Positions 1-10,635 of a stretch of 64,000 bases of DNA are shown here, piece by piece. The first letter of the stretch is position 1. Every line of letters starts with the position of its first letter. The notes under the pieces are model-generated. The model saw only the letters and a list, made by a program, of their open reading frames with translations. It did no database searches and was not told the DNA's origin. Source of the stretch: Magnaporthiopsis rhizophila (lineage: Eukaryota > Ascomycota > Sordariomycetes > Magnaporthales > Magnaporthaceae). The stretch lies in the NCBI GenBank assembly GCA_003049465.1, contig PYSS01000034.1, positions 136,419 through 200,418 of the forward strand, given 5' to 3'. The translations under genes were made by a program, and so were the position numbers.

Positions 1-435
1 GCCCACTTCATAGCGATGGCGCAGAGTCAGCACCGCATGAAACCCTGTCAGCCCAGCCGGGCATCCTAGGGCACCTACCCGTAGAGCATCATCCTCTAGC
101 CCAAAGGGCTTGTATATCCGGACGTGGCGGTCCGTGGCGGTGGCTATCTTGCCCGACGCCTCGTCGAACGCGATGGCGCGCAGCGGGGACTCGTCATCGT
201 CGTACACGGTCTGGAGCAGCGTTTGGTGGTCCGAGAGGATCGCGAAGGCATTGCCGGTGATGTAGGCCTGCAAAGCAGCGTCTGGGTCAGGTCAGGGGCA
301 CGGGTTGCCGAGGTCGGGTATGGCCGGCAGGTAGTAGATGGGCAGAGTGCTTACGATTATGCGCCGCGAAGCCCAGAAGCCAGTCGAGACCGTCGAGTGA
401 GACGAGGCGGGTTTCCCGGGCAGGACTACCTTCAT
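1..435 (-). CDS. RAV1: RAVE complex subunit Rav1/DMX-like WD40 protein, N-terminal part (runs off left edge)
   Basis: Two coding exons are visible: 435-355 and 267-79, joined by an intron with donor GTAAGC and acceptor CAG. A second donor, GTAGGT, follows at 78, so the gene continues past the window edge. The start is the ATG at 435, which gives MKVVLPGKP, resembling the usual fungal Rav1 N-terminus. Exon 2 reads AYITGNAFAIL, then LLQTVYDDDE, AIAFDEASGKIAT and VRIYKPFG, the first beta-propeller blades of the Rav1/DmX family as I remember it. Rav1 with Rav2 and Skp1 reassembles the V1 and Vo parts of the vacuolar H+-ATPase. Only about 90 residues of a protein normally well over 1000 residues long are present. 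The alternative is another WD40 protein, but the N-terminal match is distinctive. Confidence 0.8.
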
Positions 436-991
436 ACTTCTTGACGAGGCGGCCGCTATGAAGACATGTCTAGGAGAAAGATCGCGACAGGAGTGCGGGC
501 GTTTAGACACGCCGGGATGTAGCCGTGGCGGATGCGCTTGAGGAAGCCAGTCTTAGGCAGGGTGTTGTGCAGGCAGGTGAGGGAGGAGGCCCGTTCAGTA
601 GATGCGCGATCAGAAAGTCTTTTTTGTTGGGAATTGCCGCGGCCGAGAGCTCTCCTCCAGGGTGTATGCCTCGAGCTGTCGCGAACACCTGTGCTCAAAT
701 GTGATGCAGCACTCAATCAGCTGTTGAACGGAGCTGGGTAGCGTCATCTGCCGGCTGCTGCACCCAAAGTGGATCGTGGAGCTCTAGCCCCACAACGGGG
801 GACGTACTGTACCTCTCGGCACGCGCCGGCTACGTCAAGTCTTTCTCAATCGAGACCACAAGCACGAACGGGCAAGAGTCTAGATTGCGATTTATATATC
901 ATGGTGGTACATTTAGTCCCTGTGTAATTTCGTAACCCATTCCCACCTTCGTCTCGGGAGTTTCTCCTGGGACATCTGGCCGCGTCAAAAC
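436..991. other. Intergenic: RAV1 promoter / COX11 3' flank
   Basis: This 556 bp stretch lies between two tandem minus-strand genes. Small open frames here show no family resemblance. I see no RNA gene or repeat. Confidence 0.6.
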
Positions 992-2144
992 CTAAGGAGA
1001 AGGCGGCATCACGAGTGTCTTTCCATTATCGTCGTATCTCGCCTCTGAAATCCTGTCAGATCCGATTTATATATCTAGCTGTGAAGAAGGAGAGCAGGGG
1101 AGTTCCCAGGTACTCACTGAAGAAGGTGTAAGACAGCGTCACCGTTTCTATCCCCTTCATGTTGAGGTCGTTCAACAGCTCTGGGTCGAGATAGAAGAAC
1201 ACAGGCATTGCCACCTCCTCGCCCGCCTGGAGCCGCTGTTCGTCGAAACAAAAGCTTTGATCCGTCCTCCAGAGTCAGTTACGGGCGTCAGAAGAACCGG
1301 GGGCAAAAGACGTGCCACGTACCATTGGATCTTGGAGAAGTACGGCGCGATCTGGGCAGGCGTGACGGAATACGTCGCAACACCGATGATATCATGGTCG
1401 CTCTTGTTGATGGCAGTATAGAAGGCCAGTGCCGTCTCGCCGGGGAGTACGCGCACCTCGCGCTGCTGCGGTACGAACTTCCAGGGCAGCTGGTCCGACG
1501 TCGAAGCGTGGAACGTGACGCGTATCCTCTTGGCGCCCGTCACCGGCTGCAGTCGCGACGAGATGTCCTCGCCGCCGCCGCCGTGCGCGGGGCTCTTGAT
1601 CGGCTGGCCGCCCCACCCAGTGGTTTGGCATATCTACGTAGAGTATGAAACACCCGTCAGCGTTTCGGGTTGCTTGGGGAAACATCTCGAAGAGGGGGAT
1701 TTATAAAGGGGCATCTAGTCGGGATCGGTGGGGGTGGGTGGGCGCACCATTTTGTACATCGGAACGGAGCCGTACGAGAAGGCAACGGTGCCCAGTATGA
1801 TGCTGAGCGTATAGTTCCTAGGTAGCGATCCAGCAGCACCGGTCAGCTTGGCCTAAGTTCCGGGACGCCGCCACCGCGGGGGAGGGGAAAGAATGCCGCC
1901 GGCTCCCAAGAACCAGAGAAAACGGCCAAATGGCACATACCTACATGGTCGTCCTATTCCTCATCTTGTAGACGGCACGCATCTGCTCCATGCTGGGGGC
2001 CTCCCCTGCTCGCACCCTCCTGGCTAGCCCGGCCGACAGCCCGCGGCTGCTGCCGGTCCTGCATCCCAGGAGTTGCCGGCTGATCTGCGCCGTCTGCCAG
2101 CGGCGCGAGCATAGCCGTCCCGCTAGCCGTGCGAAGACGTTCAT
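992..2144 (-). CDS. COX11: Cytochrome c oxidase copper-delivery protein COX11 (CtaG family), 5 exons
   Basis: Exons 2144-1945, 1817-1748, 1633-1323, 1254-1118 and 1044-992 join in phase to 256 residues. Cox11 is an inner mitochondrial membrane protein that inserts copper into the CuB site of cytochrome oxidase subunit 1. The N-terminus is arginine-rich, as expected for mitochondrial import. The single membrane span follows (YTLSIILGTVAFSYGSVPMY), leading into ICQTTGWGGQPIKSP. The IMS domain has RIRVTFHASTSDQLPWKF and FYTAINKSDHDIIGVATYS. The copper-binding CFCF motif is formed exactly across the exon 3/4 junction, which supports that splice. The C-terminus is MKGIETVTLSYTFF followed by a short basic-acidic tail. 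Donors are GTAGGT, GTGCGC, GTACGT and GTGAGT. It lies upstream of RAV1 on the same strand, with its own promoter. Confidence 0.93.
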
Positions 2145-2585
2145 TCCGTAAGCAATACCTGCCGTGCAGAAGGGACTGGTGCGGTCATCACGAAACCGGG
2201 TCGAACGTGAGCCAGAGATCCTCTAACAGGCCCAGCAAGAATTTCGACAGAGCCGGGAGGGTGGAGTGATTGATGATCGGCGAATTGGTGGGTGGTCTGA
2301 CGCCAAAAAGCACAGTTCAATTTTGCTTCAGTCGGCTGCAGTTACCAGCAAAAAGCTTTGGTCGCTCCATGGGCTCCATTTCAGTGGGGCAAACGTCAAG
2401 TCGCGCCCACCAATTCTATCATGCTATCTTAGAATCATATGCTATCATATACGTCCTTCTTCATGCTTTCCAATTTGGGTGTTTGAACATAGGGGAATTC
2501 GTCGAACGAATGTCGGGGGGTATAAGAAAAGAAGAGGGAGAAAATCGCGTCCAAAAAGAGAAAAGTGAAACCAGGAAAAAAAAAG

Positions 2586-2638
<53 letters not shown>

Positions 2639-2739
2639 AAGAAACCCAGATTCCTGTAAAACCTGACGCCAAGATCATGCCTGCAAACTCCACAACCAGC
2701 CCCTTCCCTCTTCACCGCCTCTCTCCTTTTCTTTTTCCC
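2145..2739. other. Intergenic: COX11 promoter with long A tract
   Basis: This 595 bp stretch lies between COX11 and the next minus-strand gene. Apart from the A tract at 2586-2637 (listed separately), I see no gene or structured repeat. Confidence 0.6.
2586..2637. repeat. Poly(A) homopolymer, about 52 bp
   Basis: Uninterrupted A run on the plus strand, preceded by A-rich purine sequence from about 2540. No neighbouring open frame or target-site duplication suggests a retroposed element. Its exact length is doubtful in any assembly. Confidence 0.85.
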
Positions 2740-4493
2740 TTAGATAACCTTGCAGGTCTTGACCACGTTCCTCCTCCTGGCCGCAGCGCCACTGTTGGAA
2801 CGGCGACCGCCTGCAGGCCTCCTGCTCCACATGCGCGAAATGCCGCGGAGCGTATCAATGACCACGACCTGCACGGCCAAGACCGAGACCCTGACGACCA
2901 GGTCGCTCATGCCGAGCTTGGGCTGCTGACCGCGCGAGTAAGTCGAGTCCTTGAACTTGATGGGCAGCTTGGCGCCAAGGTGCTCGACGGCCACCTTCAG
3001 GCCGCTGCTGAAGCCGTCCTCGTGGAAGCCGTACTTGGTCCACGCGCCCGCGTAGCTGATGTTGCGCCTGTTCTGGATGTGGTGAAGCAGCTCCTGCGCC
3101 CGCACCGCCGACGGCGTGAAGAGCGGGTGCGCGTACTCGAACCGGCCCTGCACCGTGGCCGGGTCGGGCTCGTGCAGCGGATTGAGCGTGACGAGCACGT
3201 TGCCGAAGTGCTCGCGCGGGATATGCTGAAGCGAGTTCATGTTGTAGGTCAGCGAGACCTTGTCGATGTTGCGCTTGCCCTGCTCGGGAGCCGACACCGT
3301 CATGTAATTCCAGGCCGACCATGCCTTGCGGTTCGCCGGCATGAGCGACTGGTCCGAGTGCAGGACCGCCACGTTCTTGGACGTCTGGAAGCTCGACATG
3401 ATGTCGTGCTCCTCGTCCGTGGCCGACTCCTTTATTATTGAGTAGGCCTGGTCGCCGTGCGTCGCCAGCACCACGTGGTCGTACACGTGCGACTGGCCGC
3501 CGTTGAGGTGCAGGCGCACCTTGCCGTCCGCATCATTGGTCAGCGACCGGACCGGCGTGTTGAGGAACAGGTGGTTGGAGGGGAATCCCTTCACGACGGC
3601 GTCGATGTACGACTTTGAACCGTCCGGGATGGTGAGCCAATCGGGCCTCTTGGCCACGGTCGAGAGGAGGTGGTGGTTCCAGAGAAACCTGACAAGAGTG
3701 ACGGCCGGGAACTCCAGCGCGCACTTGTCGGGACTGGTGCTCCAGACGGCAGCCGTCATTGGGATAAGGTAGTCGTCGCGGAACGCGTCCGAGTAGCCCT
3801 CCCGCTCAAGGTACTGGCCGATGGTCTCCTCGGGGCCGAAGGTGCCCACCAGGAACTCGGATGAGGTAGCGGCCCTCCCATTGGCCTTGCCCTTGGCCGA
3901 CCCGTTGGCCGACCCCTTGGACTTGACAGTGGCAGCCGCATTGGCCTCCCTCAAGAGGTCGAGCGCGAACTGGTTGAAGCGGACAACATCGAAGATCATG
4001 CGCCACATGCGCCATGAGAAGAGATTCTTCGGCTGGCAGAAGATGGTGGCGAGGCTCGACCCAGCCCACTCGAAGAGCCCGTGGTCACGCGACAGTCCAA
4101 AAGTCATCAGCGTGGGCGCAGTGGCCACGCCGACCTTGTTGAGAAATGCGAGAAAGTTTGCTGGACGATGAAACCCGCCGTGTTAGCACCAAGGTCAAAT
4201 TCACTAGTGACGGACGTAGGCCGAGCCAACGAATCGCCGACGGCCGCTGGGCTGGGACAAAGCATACGATAGGTCTCGGCGTTCATAACGATGAAGCCTG
4301 TGTCCACCTGGGTGGTGTATTTGCCGTTCTTGAAGCTGACGGTGTTGGTGTGGCCACCCAGGCGGGCGGCAGCCTCGTAGAGATAGACATCGTGGTGTGT
4401 GCGGTTCAACGCCCACAGCGTTGCGATGCCCGCCGAGCCGCTGCCGACGATGGCCACCTTCTTTCTGGGAACCGTGGAGTCGTTGGCCGACAT
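2740..4493 (-). CDS. FAD-dependent amine-oxidase-like protein (predicted NAD/FAD-binding protein)
   Basis: Exon 4493-4268, intron with donor GTATGC and acceptor CAG, then exon 4160-2740; together 548 residues. The N-terminus has the dinucleotide-binding fold: KKVAIVGSGSAGIATLWAL (GxGxxG), then an acidic strand end (DVYLYEA) and ARLGGHTNTV, as in flavin amine oxidases. Splicing restores the expected run after AETY (PNFLAFLNKVG). Later parts include VVLATHGDQAYSII, SWNYMT-like AWNYMTVS, TYNMNSLQHI and a C-terminal GAWTKYGFHEDGFSSGLKVA, the usual second FAD contact. In bacteria this family often sits beside cyclopropane-fatty-acid synthase genes; no such partner is in the window. The substrate is unknown. 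The last 60 residues are basic and not conserved as far as I can judge. The 5' leader carries a (CAA)n run at 4528-4550. Confidence 0.85.
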
Positions 4494-6734
4494 GGTGGCA
4501 GAGGGAGCGCGCGCCGCGCAGAGTTCTCAACAACAACAACAACAACAACAGAGAGTGTGTGCCTGATTGATGAGAGAAGCAATGATAGAGGTCAACAACG
4601 GTCTCGATGGCCTGCCGCACTTGGGACTGGCTAGAGGTAGGTTCGTCTCGAAGCCAGGGAGCGCCGTTGGATAAAATAGGCGGTGGTGCGGAAGGGAGGG
4701 CTGGTTTCGTCAGGCGGGTGACGTCTTCCCTGGGTCCAATAGCAGCAGAGGTACCTCGTTTCCTGCCTGACACATGTCAAGCATCAAGCGTGTGCGTGGG
4801 GTGCGGAGAGATTTGCTGCTCGACCAACGAGGACCACCTGGTCTAGACAGTTGCTGGCATTGCAGATACTATGTGGGCAGGGCCGGTCTGGGCAAGGGTT
4901 GGGCGGTGGGAGGCATTGGTGTTTGGGTGTCTCCATATCCAGCCCTGTCTTTGAGATTCGCAAGTTGAAGTGGCTGGACGAAAACGGCAGGGCTTCCATG
5001 CACGGCAAAGAGGTCGCGTGCCGGGGAAATCCCCCCAGTGCCGAGGAACCCAAGGGGGAACACGAAAACCCAAAGGATGAGTCCCAAGACAGGGAGGGCA
5101 GCCCAAAGGTCGGCCGCCTCCTCCTGCTCCCCGCATCCATAGGCAATCAGACGGGCACGTACGCTTTCTGCCCTGCACTGCAGCCTGCAGGCAGGGCGGC
5201 CAGCTGGCAATTGGGGAGCGAGCGACTTAGCCCACTGTCCAGGCCCAATCGAAAACAAAGCCCGAGCCGACGACCATTTGGGTGCTTCGTGCGTCCTCTG
5301 CTTGGTGCTTGCTGCCTGCCACGACATCCATGGAATGGGATTGCCCGGACGCTAAGGTACCCGCGCAGGCAAAGAGCTTCCAATGGGTGGGACTCGATGG
5401 ATCGGACGAGCTTTCCCGACAAATCCACAAACCTTGATTGGCGCCGCCTCCCCATTTGCTGCCTGTCGGAACGCCCGCGTTGGGGCCCCGGCGCTGGCCG
5501 CCCACCAAAGAGCCGAGCCTGCCTCTCACACCGCTGCCCGCCACGCATGAGTTGTCTTAGCGGCTGGTCTCAAGTGCTCGGGCCAGCTCGCATAGGTCGA
5601 AACGGAGCAACGAGATAGCCCTTGGCTGATAGGCTGCACGCCCCGGGCATGGAGACGCGAAAACCCCATTCCACTCGAAGCTACAGGTCGAGCCACCACA
5701 AAGAGTGGAATCAAAGCACCCGTTTGATTCGCCCTGCACGACGGAATGGCCGCGTTGGCAGGTCCACGGAGATAGGCTGGGAGACTGGTTGGGCTCTGCC
5801 AGCAACAAGGAAAAAAAAAAAAAAACAACGAAACACACCCAAAGTCCATCACCTGCCTGAAATCCTCCAGCCAGGTGTCAGAGGCAGCGCCCTGTTTTTA
5901 ACCGATGGCTGTTGAGTGGCCATGGGATGCCTTGAGGAACTTCTAGCATCGTCAATACACCTGACCACCTAGTGTCAAGTGTCGATAGTTTGGTCATCTG
6001 CCCGCCCAAAAACACACTGGTGCCGAGGCAGGCTCGTAAAGAAGCTCGAGCTCTCGAGGTACATACACCGGCAACAGGCAGATCACTCCTCGGCTCGTTC
6101 GGCCAAAATATAGTCGCCCCATCCCACCCGAGATCGGAAGCATTGAGGCCCGGCCCCGTAAAAAATACCCCTGGATTGGGATGGAAGCTTTCACCGCATT
6201 CTTCCAAGGTCCCCGCCCGTTACTGCAATCAGAAGGATCCAGATCCATACTGCCAGGGGTATGCGTGAGGTGTCAAAAATACATTACCCATCAAATATCA
6301 ATTGGCTGAGTTGTCCCCATGTGGCGCTGACAACACCGGCCAACTGGCCCGCCAAGCCTCCTCCTTTTTCCACGTCAGTGACTCCGCCGGCCCTCGAGAA
6401 CCAGTGGTTGAGGTGGAGAAATAGTGCGTACGAGAAAGATAGGGCCATTCGCCGTGATGATATCGCGTCCGTCTAGGTATCTGTCTTTCGGGCTCCGTTG
6501 TCGACGGTCTCGAGAGCTGTCACGGGCCGGGCCGAACTCGGAGTTTTGTCGATACCGTCGCCCTCCTGCCGGCGCGCTTTGGGCGACCTCCACGGTCATA
6601 GTGCGCACTACGCACTGCGCACTGAGCCGCCTGCCGTCCCAGGAGCTCCCAAGGGCCCGTCCGAATATCCTCGAATCCGCGGTCCCCCGCCCTCGGGCAG
6701 CCTAGACGTAATTCAGCCGTCGAAAAGGCTGCTT
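4494..6734. other. 2.2 kb intergenic region without a supported gene
   Basis: Holds the promoter of the FAD protein, including the (CAA)n run. Open frames up to 255 codons (4851-5618, plus strand) overlap equally open frames on the minus strand. They are rich in R, P, G, S, W and C with no recognisable motif, so they look like chance frames in GC-rich DNA. No tRNA or long repeat seen. Confidence 0.5.
4528..4550. repeat. (CAA)n microsatellite in 5' leader
   Basis: Seven or more CAA units 35-57 bp upstream of the FAD-protein start codon. On the transcript they read as TTG repeats within the probable 5' UTR. Confidence 0.85.
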
Positions 6735-7834
6735 TCATCTTGATGGAAGAAATGTCCTCCCCATGTACTCTAGTGCTATCTTGAATGCTTCCCGAATATG
6801 TGTTTCGAGTCGTCGGTCTTTTTTCCTGCGCATCCAGATCAGAACCAATATCAGGAGCAGCAGGTCGGCCGCGACGTGCTTAGTCACAAGCCACAATGCC
6901 CAGCCCACCCATGCTCCAAAACTTCGTTCCCTTCGCGACCTCCACTCGCGACCAGTCGTGATGTGTTCCCTGAGAGCCGCTATCTCGGTAGAGAGCCGGA
7001 CGATGGCGCGCTCCATCTTCTTGGACCACCGGTCGCCTCGCTTCACGTATTGATCACCGTCCTCATCCTCGTCATCATCCTCGCCATCAGCCTCGGCAGC
7101 CATCCGTCGCCGGTAGTCCTTTTCGGCCTCATCCTCTTCGCTCATCGGGCTCAAGACCTTCATGGGTCCGTCGGTTCCGCTCGCCGGCTTCTGGAAGCGG
7201 AGAGCAGCCCCGCTCTCGTCTGCCGATGCTTTGGGCGATGGCTCGGACGACGTCGACGTGTTTCCCTTGATCTGATTCCAAACGAACTCAAGCTCTGTAA
7301 CTAGCTCCATGGCGTTGCTGTTATGGGGTGCGTCCATCATTTGCGCGTCAGCCTCTGCTGCGCGACGTTTTCCTTTGTCGCGTAGACTCTCGGCGCAGGG
7401 CAAAACTCACTCCGTAGTCGCGTATTTGTGCATCGTTTCTATTAGGGCCTCAATGTAGCGACGCTTAGCCTCGGTTCGGCTCAGTCCCTTCTGCAGGTTC
7501 CACGCGTCGAACTTGTCCCTTTCCCGCTGGAGGTCCTCGGCCTGGATTCCCGAGGCGGTGGTAGGGCGCTCCATTACGCCGTCGACATCGCCCTCCATGG
7601 CCTGTTTGTAGAGCCCATAGAGGCGCATGCGGTCGGCCGGAGGGGGCCGGGTGGCCCCCGTCTTGGGTATCTTTTTGATGGTGTTGAGTGCATGGACAAA
7701 CACGCGATCTGGCCGAGGGGCAACAAGGGGCTAGTCAGTGCTGTTTCTGGTATTGAGCGGGATAAAAAAAGAAAAAGAAAAAATAAAGGGCAGCCGCGCG
7801 ACCTACCGACTGAGTCGGCCATCTCGACGCTCAT
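6735..7834 (-). CDS. ATG37: Acyl-CoA-binding, C-terminally membrane-anchored peroxisomal protein (ATG37/ACBD5 type)
   Basis: Exons 7834-7807 (28 nt), 7708-7411 and 7317-6735 join in phase to 302 residues. The N-terminal domain is an acyl-CoA-binding fold: FVHALNTIKKIPKTG, then RMRLYGLYKQAMEGDV and DAWNLQKGLSRTEAKRRYIE, matching the ACBP core including the LYGLYKQA and W..KGLS motifs. After splicing the domain is followed by NAMELVTELEFVWNQIK, then an acidic linker (EDEAEKDYRRR, GEDDDEDEDGD). A probable coiled segment (MERAIVRLSTEIAALREHI) and a C-terminal transmembrane helix (HVAADLLLLILVLIWM) follow, ending in a basic tail. This plan matches Atg37/ACBD5, peroxisomal membrane proteins that bind acyl-CoA and support pexophagy. 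The second acceptor was chosen by phase and by a CTGAC branch site; the alternative acceptors break the frame. Confidence 0.85.
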
Positions 7835-8489
7835 GGGCCTGTAAAGATATTCAAAGTACGGGTGGTCGGGTGAGAGCCGCGGCCGGTGATGGATGCAATC
7901 ACGACACGGATTGGCTCGTTCGGTCGCGCACAGTCGCTGGGACGGAAGGACAGAAAGGAAAGTTGCACACAGATTATTAGAATAAATTGAAAATAAGAGG
8001 CTCGAGACGCCCAGCTTGTCTATCTCGAATCAACAAGTAGCCGCCGACCAGTCAAACGCGGGCGTTCCATCATCTTACAAAATAGCGGCTGGCGAGGTGA
8101 GGCTTGGATGTGGTCGTCGCGTCCCAACTGCGGGTACAGGTCGGCTCGTTCCTGGGGGCAATCTTGCCTCGGCGATTTGATTGATGCTCGTGTAAGGGCC
8201 CGCTTCTCCCCGACAGGGGTGGGGCTCTCGACCCAGCCACGCTGTGCTTGTGGCGCTACTTGAGGAGAGAGGAGATATGCAGTCGTGAACATGGTCTCAC
8301 CAGAGCGCCCTCCCCAAAAAAAAAAAAAAAAAAAAAAAGAATCTCCAACATTCTATTCCCTGTGAAAATGCTCGATATCCCCACCATTCAAAATCGCTTG
8401 CAATCAACCGCCGTGTGTGAAAGCAACAGCTCAGAGAGAAGCCTGCGGAGGAGGATCGAAGCTGGGTCGAATATGTAGGTAAATGCATC
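7835..8489. other. Intergenic: ATG37 promoter / RNase III 3' flank
   Basis: 655 bp. Contains a 23 bp A run at 8316-8338; nothing else recognisable. Confidence 0.55.
8316..8338. repeat. Poly(A) homopolymer, 23 bp
   Basis: Uninterrupted A run 3' of the RNase III gene on the opposite strand, so it reads as poly(T) in that gene's orientation. Confidence 0.85.
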
Positions 8490-9758
8490 TCAATTCCTCG
8501 TGGGCTCCCTTCTTAGCATGGTCTCCGGTATTCCTTTCTGCTGCAGCCAAGCCTTCTTCATGTCGAGATACTTTTTGAGTTGTTTCTTGTTCTCAAGAGC
8601 CATCTGTGCGGCCTTGTCTCCTGCCTCCTTCTTTGACAACGCAATCCCCCTCCCGAGCAAGAGATCATTCTCGCCCCAACCATCCAGCATGACGCCGACG
8701 CTGAAAAGGGGAAGCTTGTTGTCCTTGTCTTTTTTCCTCGGCGCTGGGAGGTCCACGTATCGGATTTTGACGCCTGGGACGACCAGCAAGCGCGATAGGA
8801 GCACCTTTGGCGGCTCGGCTATCAACTCGGTGGGTTTTTCTAGGGAATGATTGCTGCTGCTGACCTTTCCATCTCGCACTGATTGCTGCCTTTGTTCCTC
8901 CTCCCGTATCTTGTGGGCGATGGTCATCGCCCAGACGCTCTTCAGCCAGCTCGCTGCTCGAGCTACGCCGCAGTCGGGATCAGATACGATGATGGCACCA
9001 ACGTAGGACTCGAACACGTCGCCAAGATACTTGATTTTTTTGTTCGCCGAAAGACTGTTGAACTCTGGGGGAAGCTGAGCCCGTTTGTCGAGGCCGTACG
9101 CGCGAGTCCACTCAGCCAGGCTCTCATTGCGGATGAGCATCTCGCGGATCTGCGTGCATCTTCCGTGTGCCAGCTCTGGGAAGGTCTCGTAGATGAAGCA
9201 CGTGGCAAAAAGCTCCAGATATGCGTCGCCTAGCCACTCGAGACGATCGCTACTCTCCTGGACAGACATTCCCTTTGTGGGCGCGGCTTCGGGGTGCCTA
9301 AGAGCAGCTTGCTCCACGCAGACATCCTTGACGTCCGGAAGCGGCGGGAGCGATTGAGGAATGTCCGCCGATGTCCACTTTGCGTAGGCGACATGTGCAG
9401 AGACTGCGACTGTGCCAGTCCTTTCGCCCGCAGTCTTGTTCTTGGCCACTTCAGATGCCAGCAGCTGGACGCCGGGAACCAGCCGCTCACACATGGCGGC
9501 AACCGACGTCCGAGTAGCCTCGCAACGTTGTGCTTGCAAAGGTTGCTCTGACCACTGCTTGAGGGTCGAGATGCAGTAAACAAGGTCGTCCGAGTGCTTA
9601 ATGAGAAAATCAATCGCATCGCCCAAGTCGGGCTCGGGCCGGCGGCTGGGGTTCACCAGGCTTGCTGCGCCCGCATGTTCGCTCAGCCTGAGCCGCTTAG
9701 CGGGTGCAATGACCCGAGCCACCTCTTCGGAGGATTCTGCGCGAGCGTGTTTAGACAT
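8490..9758 (-). CDS. Ribonuclease III (Rnt1-like), RNase III domain plus dsRNA-binding domain
   Basis: Intronless, 422 residues. RNase III cleaves double-stranded RNA; in yeast the nuclear enzyme Rnt1 processes pre-rRNA, snRNAs and snoRNAs. The signature SSDRLEWLGDAYLELFAT lies near residues 190-207. Downstream are RNESLAEWTRAYGLDKRAQL and KYLGDVFESYVGAIIVSD, the second acidic active-site cluster (D and E of GDVFES). A dsRNA-binding domain lies near the C-terminus (FSVGVMLDGWGE, then GIALSKKEAGDKAAQMALEN). The N-terminal 100 residues are basic and probably non-catalytic. The start is the ATG at 9758 (MSKHARAESSEE). The frame stays open to 10106, but that would put the start within 10 bp of the divergent mS33 start, so I prefer the shorter form. 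Its short length and single RNase III domain exclude Dicer. Confidence 0.88.
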   Translation of the reverse strand: MSKHARAESSEEVARVIAPAKRLRLSEHAGAASLVNPSRRPEPDLGDAIDFLIKHSDDLVYCISTLKQWSEQPLQAQRCEATRTSVAAMCERLVPGVQLLASEVAKNKTAGERTGTVAVSAHVAYAKWTSADIPQSLPPLPDVKDVCVEQAALRHPEAAPTKGMSVQESSDRLEWLGDAYLELFATCFIYETFPELAHGRCTQIREMLIRNESLAEWTRAYGLDKRAQLPPEFNSLSANKKIKYLGDVFESYVGAIIVSDPDCGVARAASWLKSVWAMTIAHKIREEEQRQQSVRDGKVSSSNHSLEKPTELIAEPPKVLLSRLLVVPGVKIRYVDLPAPRKKDKDNKLPLFSVGVMLDGWGENDLLLGRGIALSKKEAGDKAAQMALENKKQLKKYLDMKKAWLQQKGIPETMLRREPTRN

Positions 9759-10115
9759 CCTGAAACTTGTTGCCCTCTTATCCCGGATTTTAAAGAACAA
9801 CCTTGATAGAATGACCTTTGATGAGAGGCGATCGGTATTTCGGCGGTAGGTAGGTGCCCGTAGGAGTTGGACTGCTGAGCTTGCAGGTGCCTCTGTGCCT
9901 GTGAAATGGAAGTCTCTGGCTGGTGATGATTGAGGTTTGGACTTTACAGCGGGGAACGCATGCCGGGACCCACCGCCAAAAGCCACCAGCTTGCCAGGAA
10001 CGACCCACCTGGCGGCTTCCGGCGACCGGGGTTGATGCAACGACAGGTCTTCAATTTGTGCGTCGCGAGCCGTCAACTCCATCCCACCACAGCGCGCTCC
10101 TGCCATGCGATCAAG
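9759..10115. promoter_or_regulatory. Divergent promoter between RNase III and mS33
   Basis: 357 bp between two divergently transcribed start codons. It holds a TAGGTAGG-type motif near 9846-9856. No further element is clear. Confidence 0.6.
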
Positions 10116-10635
10116 ATGAGTGTGCCCCGCGCTCGTCTTCTGGAACTCCTCAAGGTAATCCCGTCCCTCTCACTACCTGAAAGATTGCGATTCGGCTGAC
10201 CGAGAGGAAGGCTCGATGCCAAATTTTTGCGACGACGTTCAACCCTGAGGGGGTTCGCACCGGTAACAAGGTCTTGCGGCAAAGACTACGAGGCCCGGCG
10301 CTGGCAGCGTACTACCCACGACGCCTGGTAACCTTCAACGACATCAGGAATGAATTCGGAAACGAGTTTGTCATGGAGAACGAGCCGGAGAAAGAACGAC
10401 TGCGGAAGGTCGAGGCGTAAGGACCCTTCTCGACTCGTCGTGCGCCCCCCGGATCATCGCCCGAATGCGCCAGGCTAACAACTCCCGCTCTGCCACAGCT
10501 TGAAACTTCGTGGCAAAGGTGCCCCCAAGAAAAAGAAGGGACCTCCCGGTATGTCCAACCCATCCTTCGGCCGTTCATCAGTTCCCAGACAGCTGACGTT
10601 CACGTCTTATAGACCCGAAAGCGAAGAGGCGTTAG
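10116..10635 (+). CDS. RSM27: Mitochondrial small-subunit ribosomal protein mS33 (yeast Rsm27)
   Basis: Four exons: 10116-10154, 10211-10416, 10499-10548 and 10613-10635, joined in phase to 105 residues. The protein starts MSVPRARLLELLKARCQIF and continues TTFNPEGVRTGNKVLRQRL and GPALAAYYPRRLVTFNDI, the conserved mS33 core. It ends with the basic tail KLRGKGAPKKKKGPPDPKAK. The last coding exon is only 23 nt. It is a structural protein of the mitoribosome small subunit head. Donors are GTAATC, GTAAGG and GTATGT. It is divergent from the RNase III gene. Confidence 0.92.

Noticed and set aside
2270..2659. Plus-strand frame ending in a long poly-Lys
   Set aside because: The Lys run is simply the A tract translated; the remainder has no protein-like pattern.
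4851..5618. 255-codon plus-strand open frame in the 2.2 kb gap
   Set aside because: Overlaps several equally long minus-strand frames, has a composition typical of random GC-rich DNA, and shows no domain or splice structure.
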